From an uncultured Lachnospiraceae bacterium (GTDB taxonomy: Bacteria; Bacillota; Clostridia; Lachnospirales; Lachnospiraceae): DNA of 13,624 bases. A program made the translations under genes and the position numbers. Of the stretch, positions 1 to 7,065 are shown piece by piece (the first letter of the stretch is position 1; the number at the start of each line of letters is the position of its first letter). The DNA lies in assembly GCA_910585395.1 (NCBI GenBank), contig CAJUCK010000014.1, positions 22,480 through 36,103 on the forward strand, written 5' to 3'. The notes under the pieces were generated by a model. It saw only the letters and a program-made list of their open reading frames with translations, was not told the DNA's origin and made no database searches.

Positions 1-57
1 ATTTTTACAGATCAGAAAGATTTCCGGGATGCAATGGCAAGGGCAGAAGGAAAATAA
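1..57 (+). CDS. 3' end of an unidentified gene (partial)
   Basis: An open frame enters from the left edge and encodes 18 residues (IFTDQKDFRDAMARAEGK) before a TAA at 55-57. The stop lies 23 nt before the start of the next gene on the same strand, with no terminator between them, so the two are probably cotranscribed. The fragment is too short to assign a family. Given the next two genes (Fe-S flavoprotein and HypA), a redox or hydrogenase-related protein is possible, but that is only context. Confidence 0.5.
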   Translation: MFTDQKDFRDAMARAEGK

Positions 58-80
58 ACCACAAAGAGAGGAGAGAAGCT

Positions 81-2849
81 ATGGCAGATCCATTATTTCC
101 CAATCCACACCCAGAAGAACCTTTTCGGGAACCGATTGCAAAACTGGCAAAAATGATCACTGACCGGGTTCCTATTGTGCTGGGACTGGAGAAAATAACC
201 AAAGATTCCCCGGAATATATCGGATTATGTGCTGTCTGTACGGATGAGATGGCAGAGATAGCTATGAAAATGGGTAAACGCAAACCCCGCACGATGGAAG
301 ATATGATGCGGCTCACAGGCAGAGATAAAGCGTATCTGGATAAGATGCTAAAGAAAATGTCAGTCAACGGCCTGATTGAATATAACTGGGAGAATCCTCA
401 GCATGAGAAACAGTATGTACTGCCGATGTTTGTTCCAGGGAGCGCAGAGTTTGCAAATATGAACGCAGACCTTTTGAAAGAGCATCCTGAAATGGGAAGA
501 TTCTTTGAGCGTATGAGCCGGCTTCCCTTAGAAAAAGTGACGCCTATGGTACCGCCGGGAGGAGCTGGAATTGGTATGCATGTAATTCCAGTGGAGAAGG
601 CAATTGAGATGGAGAATCAATCTGTCTCAGTGGAACATATTTCTCACTGGCTGGATAAATACGACGGGAAATATGCAGCAAGCCCCTGTTCTTGCCGCCG
701 TTCCCGCAAAACGTTTGATGAGGGCTGCGGGGATGATCCTGAGGGCTGGTGCATTGCAGTGGGAGACATGGCAGACTATGTGGTAGAGACCAACAAAGGC
801 GGCCGTTATATTACCAGAGAAGAAGCCCTTAATATCATGAAAATTGCAGAAGAGAATGGTTTTGTTCATCAGATTACTAATATTGACGGTGAAGATAAGA
901 TTTTTGCAATCTGCAACTGCAATGTGAATGTCTGTTATGCACTGAGAACATCCCAGCTATTTAATACGCCGAATATGTCCCGTTCAGCTTATGTGGCACA
1001 TGTGAAAACAGAAAATTGCGTGGCATGCGGCCGCTGTGTGGAATACTGTCCGGCAGGAGCAGTAAAACTGGGGCAGAAACTGTGCAGAAAGGACGGCAGT
1101 GAAGTCAAGTATCCCAAACAGCCGCTTCCTTCGCAGGTAGCATGGGGTCCCCATATGTGGACAGAAGATTATCGGGATAAGAACCGGATCAACTGTTATG
1201 ATACAGGTACAGCTCCCTGTAAGACAGCATGTCCAGCGCATATTGCCGTCCAGGGGTATTTGAAAATGGCGGCACAGGGCAGGTATCAGGACGCTCTGGC
1301 GCTGATTAAGAAGGAGAATCCCTTTCCGGCAGTCTGCGGCCATGTCTGCAACCGCAGATGCGAGGATGCATGTACCAGAGGGAGCATTGATGAAGCCATT
1401 GCCATCGACGAGGTGAAACGATTTCTGGCAGAACAGGATTTAAAAGCAGAGACCAGATATGTGCCCAAGAAAGTTGTTCCCTCCCTGAAAGGAGAATTTA
1501 CAGAGAAAATAGCCATTGTCGGCGGAGGTCCGGCAGGACTTTCCTGTGCATTTTATCTGGCAGAGAAAGGCTATCATCCCACTGTTTTTGAGAAAAACCA
1601 AAAAGCTGGCGGTATGCTGACCTATGGCATTCCTTCTTTCAAACTGGAAAAGGATGTTGTGCAGGCGGAAATTGACATTATACAAGAGATGGGTGTGGAA
1701 ATCAAAACTGGCATTGAGGTGGGCAGAGATGTTACCCTGGACGAACTGCGTGCTCAGGGGTATCAGGCATTTTATCTTGCTATTGGCTGCCAGGGAGGAC
1801 GAACTGCCGGTATTCCAGGAGAGGAAGCTGAAGGAGTTATGACAGCCGTAGATTTTCTGCGGACCGTAAGTGAAGAAGAATCTTATCAGTTGACAGGCAC
1901 AACGATTGTAATCGGCGGAGGAAATGTGGCGGTTGACGTGGCGCGCACCAGTGGAAGATGCGGTTCTGAACGTGTGTCTATGTACTGTCTGGAAGACAGG
2001 GAAATTATGCCAGCTTCCGGAAAAGAAATAAGAGAAGCAGAAGAAGAAGGAGTTGTGATTGAATGCGGCTGGGGTCCCAAGCAGATTCTTTCAGAAAATG
2101 GAAAAGTAAAGGGCGTGGTTTTTCAGAAGTGCATTTCTGTTTATGATGATAATGGTAAGTTTCATCCCTGCTTTGATGAGAATCATACTGTTACTGCAGA
2201 ATGTGAGAATCTGTTTCTCAGCATTGGACAGAGCATATTGTGGAAAGATCTGCTCAAAGGTTCCAAAGTAGAACTGGGAAGAGGAAAAGCCGTGGTGGCA
2301 GATCCTTTGACATATCAAACGGCAGAACCAGATATTTTTGTGGGCGGTGATGTTTATACGGGACCGAAATTTGCGATTGACGCCATTGCAGCGGGAAAGG
2401 AAGGGGCGGTTTCCATTCATCGGTTTGTACAGCCTCATACCAGCATGACCATCGGGCGTAACCGCCGCCAGTTTGTGGAGCTGGATAAAGAAGATATCCA
2501 TCTGGAGCAGTATGATAATTCCAGCCGTCAGATTCCAGGAAAAGACAACGGCGCTGACGATAAAAAGTCATTCCGGGATATGTCCAGAACTTTTACAGAA
2601 GAACAAGTAAAGAAAGAAACAGCAAGGTGTCTTAGCTGTGGAGCTTCTGTGGTGGATGAAAACCGTTGTATTGGCTGCGGCGTCTGTACCACAAAATGTG
2701 AATTTGATGCGATCCATCTGTATCGTGATCACCCAGAATGCAGCACCATGCGAAAGTGTGAAGATAAGTTGAAATATATTCTTCCTTATGGGGCAAAACA
2801 GGCAATAAAGATCAAATTTCGTTCCAAAGGCAATAGAAATAAAAAGTAA
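81..2849 (+). CDS. Multi-cluster Fe-S/FAD/NAD(P)H oxidoreductase (GltD-like core)
   Basis: Probably a cytosolic electron-transfer flavoprotein moving electrons between NAD(P)H and iron-sulfur partners; the partner is unknown. Seen in 922 aa: a winged-helix-like stretch (about 65-112); a Cys cluster (C203, C205, C216, C224, then C278, C280, C285); a full CxxCxxCxxxCP ferredoxin motif (C313, C316, C319, C323); a GltD/dihydropyrimidine-dehydrogenase-type Fe-S helical domain with C380, C384, C419, C423, C427, C431; an FAD site GGGPAG at 481-486; an NAD(P)H site GGGNVA at 612-617; a second FAD motif GGD near 755; and a C-terminal set (C850, C853, C863, C866, C869, C873). GltD itself is about 450-490 aa, so about 380 residues are added before the core and about 100 after it. 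ATG 81 has AGGAG at 69-73 with 7-nt spacing. hypA follows 12 nt after the stop, implying one operon. Family is clear; the substrate is not. Confidence 0.88.
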   Translation: MADPLFPNPHPEEPFREPIAKLAKMITDRVPIVLGLEKITKDSPEYIGLCAVCTDEMAEIAMKMGKRKPRTMEDMMRLTGRDKAYLDKMLKKMSVNGLIEYNWENPQHEKQYVLPMFVPGSAEFANMNADLLKEHPEMGRFFERMSRLPLEKVTPMVPPGGAGIGMHVIPVEKAIEMENQSVSVEHISHWLDKYDGKYAASPCSCRRSRKTFDEGCGDDPEGWCIAVGDMADYVVETNKGGRYITREEALNIMKIAEENGFVHQITNIDGEDKIFAICNCNVNVCYALRTSQLFNTPNMSRSAYVAHVKTENCVACGRCVEYCPAGAVKLGQKLCRKDGSEVKYPKQPLPSQVAWGPHMWTEDYRDKNRINCYDTGTAPCKTACPAHIAVQGYLKMAAQGRYQDALALIKKENPFPAVCGHVCNRRCEDACTRGSIDEAIAIDEVKRFLAEQDLKAETRYVPKKVVPSLKGEFTEKIAIVGGGPAGLSCAFYLAEKGYHPTVFEKNQKAGGMLTYGIPSFKLEKDVVQAEIDIIQEMGVEIKTGIEVGRDVTLDELRAQGYQAFYLAIGCQGGRTAGIPGEEAEGVMTAVDFLRTVSEEESYQLTGTTIVIGGGNVAVDVARTSGRCGSERVSMYCLEDREIMPASGKEIREAEEEGVVIECGWGPKQILSENGKVKGVVFQKCISVYDDNGKFHPCFDENHTVTAECENLFLSIGQSILWKDLLKGSKVELGRGKAVVADPLTYQTAEPDIFVGGDVYTGPKFAIDAIAAGKEGAVSIHRFVQPHTSMTIGRNRRQFVELDKEDIHLEQYDNSSRQIPGKDNGADDKKSFRDMSRTFTEEQVKKETARCLSCGASVVDENRCIGCGVCTTKCEFDAIHLYRDHPECSTMRKCEDKLKYILPYGAKQAIKIKFRSKGNRNKK

Positions 2850-2861
2850 AGGTTGATTCCT

Positions 2862-3209
2862 ATGCACGAGCTCGGAGTAGTATTTCATGTGATAAAAATG
2901 GTGGAAGAGGTGGCGCGGGAAAATGATTTAACACAAGTGGAATCTGTGACACTGGAGCTTGGGGAAGTGTCTGGTGTGATAGATTCTTATCTGGAAAACT
3001 GCTGGAATTGGGCAGTGAAGAAACAGGAGAAGCTGTTGAGAGGGGCAGAATTGAAGTTAGAAACGATACCTGCCGTGACGTACTGTGAAGATTGTCAAAA
3101 CCTCTATGGAACCATAGAACACGGAAAAATATGCCCTCGCTGCAAAAGCCCGCACACGTATCTGCAGCAGGGAAATGAATTTCGAATTAAGGAGATTAGC
3201 GCATGCTGA
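2862..3209 (+). CDS. hypA: HypA-like nickel metallochaperone / hydrogenase maturation factor
   Basis: HypA delivers nickel to [NiFe]-hydrogenase (and in some bacteria urease) precursors with HypB. The 115-aa product has normal family length. Starting at ATG 2862 gives the obligatory N-terminal Met-His-Glu, where His2 binds Ni; the in-frame TTG at 2853 sits on top of the AAAGG ribosome binding site (2848-2852) and is rejected. The zinc knuckle is intact: C75, C78, C91, C94. The gene begins 12 nt after the Fe-S flavoprotein and its 3' end is part of a terminator, so it closes that operon. No hypB, other hyp gene or hydrogenase subunit is visible, so its client could be encoded upstream or elsewhere. 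Family assignment is firm; the role in this operon is inferred. Confidence 0.93.
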   Translation: MHELGVVFHVIKMVEEVARENDLTQVESVTLELGEVSGVIDSYLENCWNWAVKKQEKLLRGAELKLETIPAVTYCEDCQNLYGTIEHGKICPRCKSPHTYLQQGNEFRIKEISAC

Positions 3210-3221
3210 TCTCCTGTTTTT
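3190..3221 (+). terminator. Rho-independent terminator overlapping the hypA stop
   Basis: An 11-bp stem (3190-3200 with 3205-3215, one G-T wobble, loop GCAT) is followed by GTTTTT. The stop codon of hypA (3207-3209) lies inside the 3' arm. It separates the oxidoreductase-hypA operon from the lrgA promoter that begins 2 nt later. Confidence 0.85.
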
Positions 3222-3222
3222 A

Positions 3223-3251
3223 TTGACGCTTCAGAAAAAACATGCTATATT
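3223..3251 (+). promoter_or_regulatory. Sigma-A promoter of lrgAB
   Basis: The -35 is TTGACG (3223-3228) and the -10 is TATATT (3246-3251) with a 17-bp spacer and an extended TGC (3243-3245). The predicted start is near 3258, inside the palindrome that follows. This is the best sigma-A promoter in the window. Confidence 0.85.
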
Positions 3252-3252
3252 T

Positions 3253-3269
3253 AATTGGTAGTACCAATT
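3253..3269. promoter_or_regulatory. PdhR/FadR-class GntR operator over the lrgA start site
   Basis: The sequence AATTGGTAGTACCAATT is a perfect inverted repeat (8-bp arms around one G). It matches the E. coli PdhR consensus AATTGGTnnnACCAATT at every defined position and the FadR-subfamily pattern TNGTNNNACNA. It begins 1 bp after the -10, so a bound protein would cover the transcription start. Two FCD-type GntR regulators encoded within 3 kb are the obvious candidate binders. Confidence 0.8.
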
Positions 3270-3285
3270 GAAAGGAGGAGATTTT

Positions 3286-3651
3286 TTGAAATATTTGAGA
3301 CAGTTTGGAATTATATTGTTGATTTCATTTGTTGGAGAAATATTGTATGTCTTATTACCATTTCCAATTCCGGCAAGCATATACGGTATTATCATACTGT
3401 TTTTGTGTCTGGAAACTGGGGTGGTATCACTGCCTTTAGTAAAAGAAACCAGTGATTTTCTCATAGAGATTATGCCGATTATGTTCATTCCTGCGGCGGT
3501 TGGACTGATGGATTCCTGGCAGACCATGAAGGAAGATCTGGTTCCCTATGCAGTTATTACTGTGCTTACCACCTGTGCAGTTATGATTGTATCAGGAAAA
3601 GTTGTTCAATTTGGCATTCAATTTGGCATGAGGAGAGACAATCATGAGTGA
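3286..3651 (+). CDS. lrgA: LrgA/CidA family membrane protein
   Basis: A 121-aa, very hydrophobic protein with about four membrane helices. It carries the family pattern: short N-terminus, then PFPIPASIYG in the first loop, then MPIMFIPAAVGLMD in the middle. The start is TTG 3286, 7 nt after AAAGGAGG (3271-3278); the upstream in-frame TTG at 3268 precedes the Shine-Dalgarno and is rejected. The 3' end overlaps the lrgB start by 8 nt, typical of coupled lrgA-lrgB pairs. First described as holin-like autolysis modulators, B. subtilis (PftAB) and S. mutans homologues are now reported to move pyruvate. The pyruvate-type operator upstream fits a transporter role here, which is inference. The symbol could equally be cidA or pftA. 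Confidence 0.88.
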   Translation: MKYLRQFGIILLISFVGEILYVLLPFPIPASIYGIIILFLCLETGVVSLPLVKETSDFLIEIMPIMFIPAAVGLMDSWQTMKEDLVPYAVITVLTTCAVMIVSGKVVQFGIQFGMRRDNHE

Positions 3652-4339
3652 GTTTTTTGAGACATCTGTATTTTTTGGTGTGTTTTTAAGTGTTTTATCT
3701 TATGGAATCGGCGTTATGCTGAAAAAAAGGTGGAAGCTGGCTGTATTCAATCCTCTGCTGACAGCAGTTGTAATCGTAATTCTCTTTTTGGCAGTATTTG
3801 ATATTGACTGCAGTGCGTATCAAAAAGGAGCGAAATCTATCAGTTTTCTGCTGACGCCAGCCACTATCTGCCTTGCTGTTCCGCTGTATGAGCAGATGGA
3901 ACTGTTGAAGGAAAATTATAAAGCCATATTGATCGGCATTTTTTCCGGAGTATTGACAAGTCTTGTCAGTATTCTTCTGCTGGCGTTTTTGTTTAAACTT
4001 GACCATGCATCGTATGTGACCTTATTGCCTAAGTCAATCACGACTGCGATCGGCATGGGGGTTTCTAAAGAACTGGGAGGGTATGTGTCTATTACAGTGG
4101 CAGTAATTATTGTAACAGGAGTAATGGGGAACATGTTTGCTGAAACCATCTGCCGGTTATTTAAAATCCATGATCCCATTGCCAGAGGAATTGCCATAGG
4201 CACCTCTTCTCATGCCATTGGAACCGCTAAGGCTATGGAACTGGGGGAAGTGGAAGGAGCAATGAGCAGTCTTTCTATTGTAGTCTCTGGAATCCTGACT
4301 GTGATAGGGGCGGGTCTGTTCGCCCAATTTATGAGTTGA
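3644..4339 (+). CDS. lrgB: LrgB/CidB family membrane transporter subunit
   Basis: A 231-aa integral membrane protein of normal family length with several hydrophobic helices. The diagnostic LrgB motifs are present: LLPKSITTAIG, a GGYVSITVAVIIVTGVMGN segment, and ARGIAIGTSSHAIGTAKAME followed by EGAMSSLSIV. It starts at ATG 3644 inside the end of lrgA, with AGGAGAG at 3631-3637. It works with LrgA; the plant homologue PLGG1, an LrgAB fusion, is a glycolate/glycerate carrier, and some bacterial pairs are pyruvate carriers. A GntR regulator gene begins 77 nt downstream with no terminator, so transcription may continue into it. Family is certain; the transported substrate is not. Confidence 0.93.
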   Translation: MSEFFETSVFFGVFLSVLSYGIGVMLKKRWKLAVFNPLLTAVVIVILFLAVFDIDCSAYQKGAKSISFLLTPATICLAVPLYEQMELLKENYKAILIGIFSGVLTSLVSILLLAFLFKLDHASYVTLLPKSITTAIGMGVSKELGGYVSITVAVIIVTGVMGNMFAETICRLFKIHDPIARGIAIGTSSHAIGTAKAMELGEVEGAMSSLSIVVSGILTVIGAGLFAQFMS

Positions 4340-4372
4340 TTTCAAAATGTTATTGTGAAGACAGAAGGTTTT

Positions 4373-4387
4373 TATCGTGTGACGATA
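4373..4387. promoter_or_regulatory. Second FadR-type palindrome, before the GntR gene
   Basis: TATCGTGTGACGATA has perfect 6-bp arms around GTG and fits the FadR-subfamily pattern TNGTNNNACNA (TCGTGTGACGA). It lies in the 77-bp gap between lrgB and the GntR gene. No convincing promoter is seen beside it, so it could be an autoregulatory or roadblock site, or just an RNA hairpin. Confidence 0.45.
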
Positions 4388-4416
4388 CCAGCAGAGTAAT
4401 TTTGGGAGGAATGGAT

Positions 4417-5109
4417 GTGGAAGAAGTAAGAGAATATCAGAAGGCAGTTGAATATCTGTGCGGGCTCATAAAGGCAGGAGAACTTAAGATTGGTTCAAAA
4501 CTTCCGACAGAACGTAAGCTTGCAGAAACGTTGTCCATAGGGCGCAATTCCACAAGGGAGGCGCTTCGTATATTGGAAAATATGGGAGTGATCGTCTGCA
4601 GACAAGGGTCTGGAAATTATCTTGCAGGGAATATGACAAAAACGATTTCTGGTATTATTGAGATGATGCTTTTGCTGAAACAGGTCACAAAGGAAGATAT
4701 TCTTATCTTCCGGCGTGATATGGAAAAAGCAGTATGTCATGCTGTAATTGAAAAAGGGAGTATAGAAAAATGGTATGACAGCATAATGGAAATTCTTTCA
4801 GCCGATTTGAGATCCCAGTCTTTGGAACAACAAATTGAGGCAGACCGGAAATTCCATTATATGCTGATTCAGGCAGCAGAAAATCCGTTGTGGATCTGCA
4901 TTTCAGAAGCAATCATTACCATATACCGGAATTGGATAGATCATGTGCTGAGAGCGGCAGATTTAGATTTGAAGCAGAGACTGCAGCAAGCGCATCTGCT
5001 GTTACTTATGGCATTAAAAGAAGGTTCCAGAGATTTATGCGACCAGGCAGTTGACCATCATTATGATTTAGTGGATAATAAAATGTCAGAAATCTCAGAT
5101 GTACTTTAG
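4417..5109 (+). CDS. GntR family regulator, FCD (FadR C-terminal) type, metal site intact
   Basis: A 230-aa one-component transcription factor: N-terminal GntR winged helix (LKIGSKLPTERKLAETL, then RNSTREALRILENMGVI and RQGSGNYL) and an all-helical FCD ligand domain. The FCD metal-site residues seem kept: Asp and His in DRKFHYML, a later His in QQAHLLLLMAL and the His pair in VDHHYDLV. Family members sense small carboxylates such as pyruvate, lactate or glycolate. GTG 4417 is preferred because GGGAGG (4404-4409) is 7 nt away; ATG 4411 would be only 1 nt away. It follows lrgB by 77 nt on the same strand and its stop overlaps that of the convergent regulator by 4 bp. It is the leading candidate for binding the operator at 3253-3269. 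Confidence 0.9.
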   Translation: MEEVREYQKAVEYLCGLIKAGELKIGSKLPTERKLAETLSIGRNSTREALRILENMGVIVCRQGSGNYLAGNMTKTISGIIEMMLLLKQVTKEDILIFRRDMEKAVCHAVIEKGSIEKWYDSIMEILSADLRSQSLEQQIEADRKFHYMLIQAAENPLWICISEAIITIYRNWIDHVLRAADLDLKQRLQQAHLLLLMALKEGSRDLCDQAVDHHYDLVDNKMSEISDVL

Positions 5110-5813
5110 TCATAATAGATTTTACGATTTCCCTCAATGCTGTTCATAACAGATTCTTGAATCCATGCGGCAGCTCCCTGTGAGTCCCGGTCTCTGATAT
5201 AAGTGAAAAGTTTATAATTGTTTTCGTATAATGCGCCGATTCCATATAAGACGCAGAAACGTTCCCACAGAGATGTGATTGCTACTTTAAAAGAACAGAA
5301 TATCAGCGGAATCAAAGTGTTTCCAGAAAATATGGCGAATTCATGCTGAAATTCGTAGGCAGCTGCAACAGCGTCTTCGATAGAAGAAGCATATTTGAGT
5401 TTCTTAACAATGTTTTCCAGAATTTCAATTTCTTCTTCTGTGATAGAAACAGCGCAAAGCTGTGCGGCAAGGGTATCCAGTGCAATTCTGACTTCCAGGA
5501 TAGAACGGATTTCATCTGATTTAAGCCTTCCGCCATGGTAATTCATGATGGCAAGCAGAGTGTCGGCGGTACCATTTCTGCGGTAATCTGCAATGTAAGT
5601 GCCGCTGCGTGGCTTTACCACCAGAAACCCTTTCTTTTCCAAATCTGAAATACCTCCGTTTACCACAGAGCGGCTGACCTGCATAGCTTCTGCGAGCTGG
5701 CGTTCTGGCGGCAGTTTTTCCCCTACAGCCAGTCTGCCGGATAAAATCATGTGTTCCAGTTGTTCTACAAACAGTTCTCGAAGGGAAGGGGAACTGATTT
5801 TTTGAAATTCCAT
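5106..5813 (-). CDS. GntR family regulator, FCD-like, degenerate metal site
   Basis: A 235-aa protein with a clear GntR winged helix (LAVGEKLPPERQLAEAM, SRSVVNGGISDLEKKGF, KPRSGTYI) and a helical FCD-like C-terminal domain. ATG 5813 is chosen because AAGGAG lies 6 nt upstream on this strand; the TTG at 5843 has no such site. Only one likely FCD ligand-site His is evident (FQHEFAIF); the paired His positions near the C-terminus (ENNYKLFTYI and WIQESVMNSIEG) are missing, unlike the neighbouring regulator. It may therefore bind its effector without metal, as FadR does. It is tail-to-tail with the other GntR gene. Its target could be lrgAB, its own promoter, or the upstream DUF2935 gene that it diverges from. 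Confidence 0.88.
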   Translation of the reverse strand: MEFQKISSPSLRELFVEQLEHMILSGRLAVGEKLPPERQLAEAMQVSRSVVNGGISDLEKKGFLVVKPRSGTYIADYRRNGTADTLLAIMNYHGGRLKSDEIRSILEVRIALDTLAAQLCAVSITEEEIEILENIVKKLKYASSIEDAVAAAYEFQHEFAIFSGNTLIPLIFCSFKVAITSLWERFCVLYGIGALYENNYKLFTYIRDRDSQGAAAWIQESVMNSIEGNRKIYYD

Positions 5814-5855
5814 AGAAGGCTCCTTACTTTGCAATAACGTCAAAATGTCATTTCT

Positions 5856-5883
5856 ATTTTATCATAAGCCCAGTAAAAATCAA
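5856..5883 (-). promoter_or_regulatory. Sigma-A promoter of the minus-strand GntR gene
   Basis: Read on the minus strand: -35 TTGATT (5883-5878), 16-bp spacer, -10 TAAAAT (5861-5856) with an extended TGA just before it. The resulting leader is about 35 nt. No TNGTNNNACNA site is visible here. Confidence 0.6.
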
Positions 5884-6045
5884 TAGTTCTGTTTCATAAG
5901 AAATTCACTTACATCTTCATTAAATTCTATTATAGTGAGAATCATCCAATACAAAAAAGAGCGTAAAGCTTCTGTCTGCATATATTAAAATTATATCCGG
6001 GATTATTAAATTCTGGGATCAAAAAAGGACAGGAGATTATCTAAT

Positions 6046-6975
6046 ATGGGAAATTATGTTACGTTGTCATTGGAATTAAATCTATTTTTTTTAAGAATTA
6101 TGAAAGAACATTCTCTTTTCTTAGAATCAGGTTTTTTGGCAAAGGATGAGTCTTTGATAAAGAGATCGCAGTGGTTTAGGCAGAACTTTGAAGAACTGCT
6201 GGGAGAAACTACCAGGATCAGCAATGAGACAGTGGGGCAGCCTGTACTGGATTCACATGAGATTGTCACTGTATACACCAAGTGTGCAGAGGAAAAGACG
6301 AGCAGACTGACGGGAATTTCTATTGACACAGGAATTACAGATGCCCAGGAAAAGCTGCAGAGTGGATGCAATGTTCGCTGTGGTCATCTTATGCACCGGA
6401 AAGTCCATGAATTGAACCAAAAGGCAATCCGCCTGGTCAGAGGGCTTATTGAATTAAAAGAAGATGCGCTTCGCTCTATAAAGAGCTGTAATATTTTTGC
6501 ATTTCAATATCCGCTTCTTATTGAACATATTCTCAGGGAGGCAAAACTGTACGGCAGTTTTTTGATGGAATTAGAGCAGCGGGGAACTATTTCTAAGTCT
6601 TGTATGCGGGCGACAGAAATTTTCTGGAATCAGATTATGATGGAACACGCATGGTTTATCCGGGGACTGCTGGATCCCTGTGAAAAGGAACTTTTTGAAA
6701 CAGCAGATCACATGGGAAAGGAATTCTGCAATTTGCTTAACGAGGCAAAAGAAAGGGAATGCGCCGCGATCGGGGAACTTGCAGAGAAAACGATAGAACA
6801 GACCAAACAAATTCAGGAATTTAAGACGGCAGGTACGCAAGGCATTTTGAATTGTGAGATTCAGTCCATGATACTGCCTCTTTTGGCTGACCATGTTCTG
6901 CGTGAGGCAAACCATTATCTGCGTCTGCTTGAAGAAGGGTGTGAATGTCCGGATAAGGAGATTTTAAACGTCTGA
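6046..6975 (+). CDS. DUF2935 domain protein, ferritin-like helical fold
   Basis: A 309-aa soluble, mostly helical protein of the DUF2935 family, found mainly in Firmicutes and, from structures I recall, folded as ferritin-like bundles with a metal site. Function is unknown. The sequence shows an internal duplication: RIMKEHSLFLE (17-27) matches QIMMEHAWFIRG (196-207), and LIEHILREAKLY (158-169) matches LADHVLREANHY (280-291). The repeated EH and H-x-x-x-E pairs are likely metal ligands. A linker with Cys and His (C108, C112, H114, H117) precedes the second duplicated half. No signal peptide. ATG 6046 has AGGAG at 6031-6035, 10 nt away. No strong promoter was found in the 230-bp upstream gap, which it shares with the divergent GntR gene. 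A hairpin follows its stop. Confidence 0.8.
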   Translation: MGNYVTLSLELNLFFLRIMKEHSLFLESGFLAKDESLIKRSQWFRQNFEELLGETTRISNETVGQPVLDSHEIVTVYTKCAEEKTSRLTGISIDTGITDAQEKLQSGCNVRCGHLMHRKVHELNQKAIRLVRGLIELKEDALRSIKSCNIFAFQYPLLIEHILREAKLYGSFLMELEQRGTISKSCMRATEIFWNQIMMEHAWFIRGLLDPCEKELFETADHMGKEFCNLLNEAKERECAAIGELAEKTIEQTKQIQEFKTAGTQGILNCEIQSMILPLLADHVLREANHYLRLLEEGCECPDKEILNV

Positions 6976-7003
6976 TTATCATTGAAAATCAAGAGATAAT
7001 CAG
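6972..7003. other. Hairpin after the DUF2935 gene, no T-tract
   Basis: Stem CTGATTATC (6972-6980) pairs with GATAATCAG (6995-7003); inside it TTGA (6982-6985) pairs with TCAA (6989-6992). The arm starts within the stop region of the DUF2935 gene. No run of T follows, so an intrinsic terminator is doubtful; it may be an mRNA-stabilising hairpin or a DNA-binding palindrome. Confidence 0.5.
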
Positions 7004-7036
7004 GTATTCAATGTATGATAATGAAAACTGCCGAAG

Positions 7037-7065
7037 TTGATGGCAGATAATAAATATGTTAAGAT
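7037..7065 (+). promoter_or_regulatory. Probable rarA promoter
   Basis: TTGATG (7037-7042), 17-bp spacer, TAAGAT (7060-7065) with an extended TGT at 7057-7059. The predicted start near 7072 gives a leader of about 68 nt. The -10 overlaps one of several GATAAT hexamers in this gap. Confidence 0.5.

Noticed and set aside
4336..4416. Longer N-terminus of the GntR protein starting at TTG 4336
   Set aside because: It would overlap the end of lrgB, lacks a ribosome binding site, and places 27 non-family residues before the winged helix.
5089..5123. Terminator between the two convergent GntR genes
   Set aside because: Only a 6-bp AT-rich stem with a 21-nt loop and three T; too weak to call.
5920..5956. 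Fur/PerR box upstream of the DUF2935 gene
   Set aside because: Only one half-site (TGAGAAT) resembles the consensus; the other half does not match.
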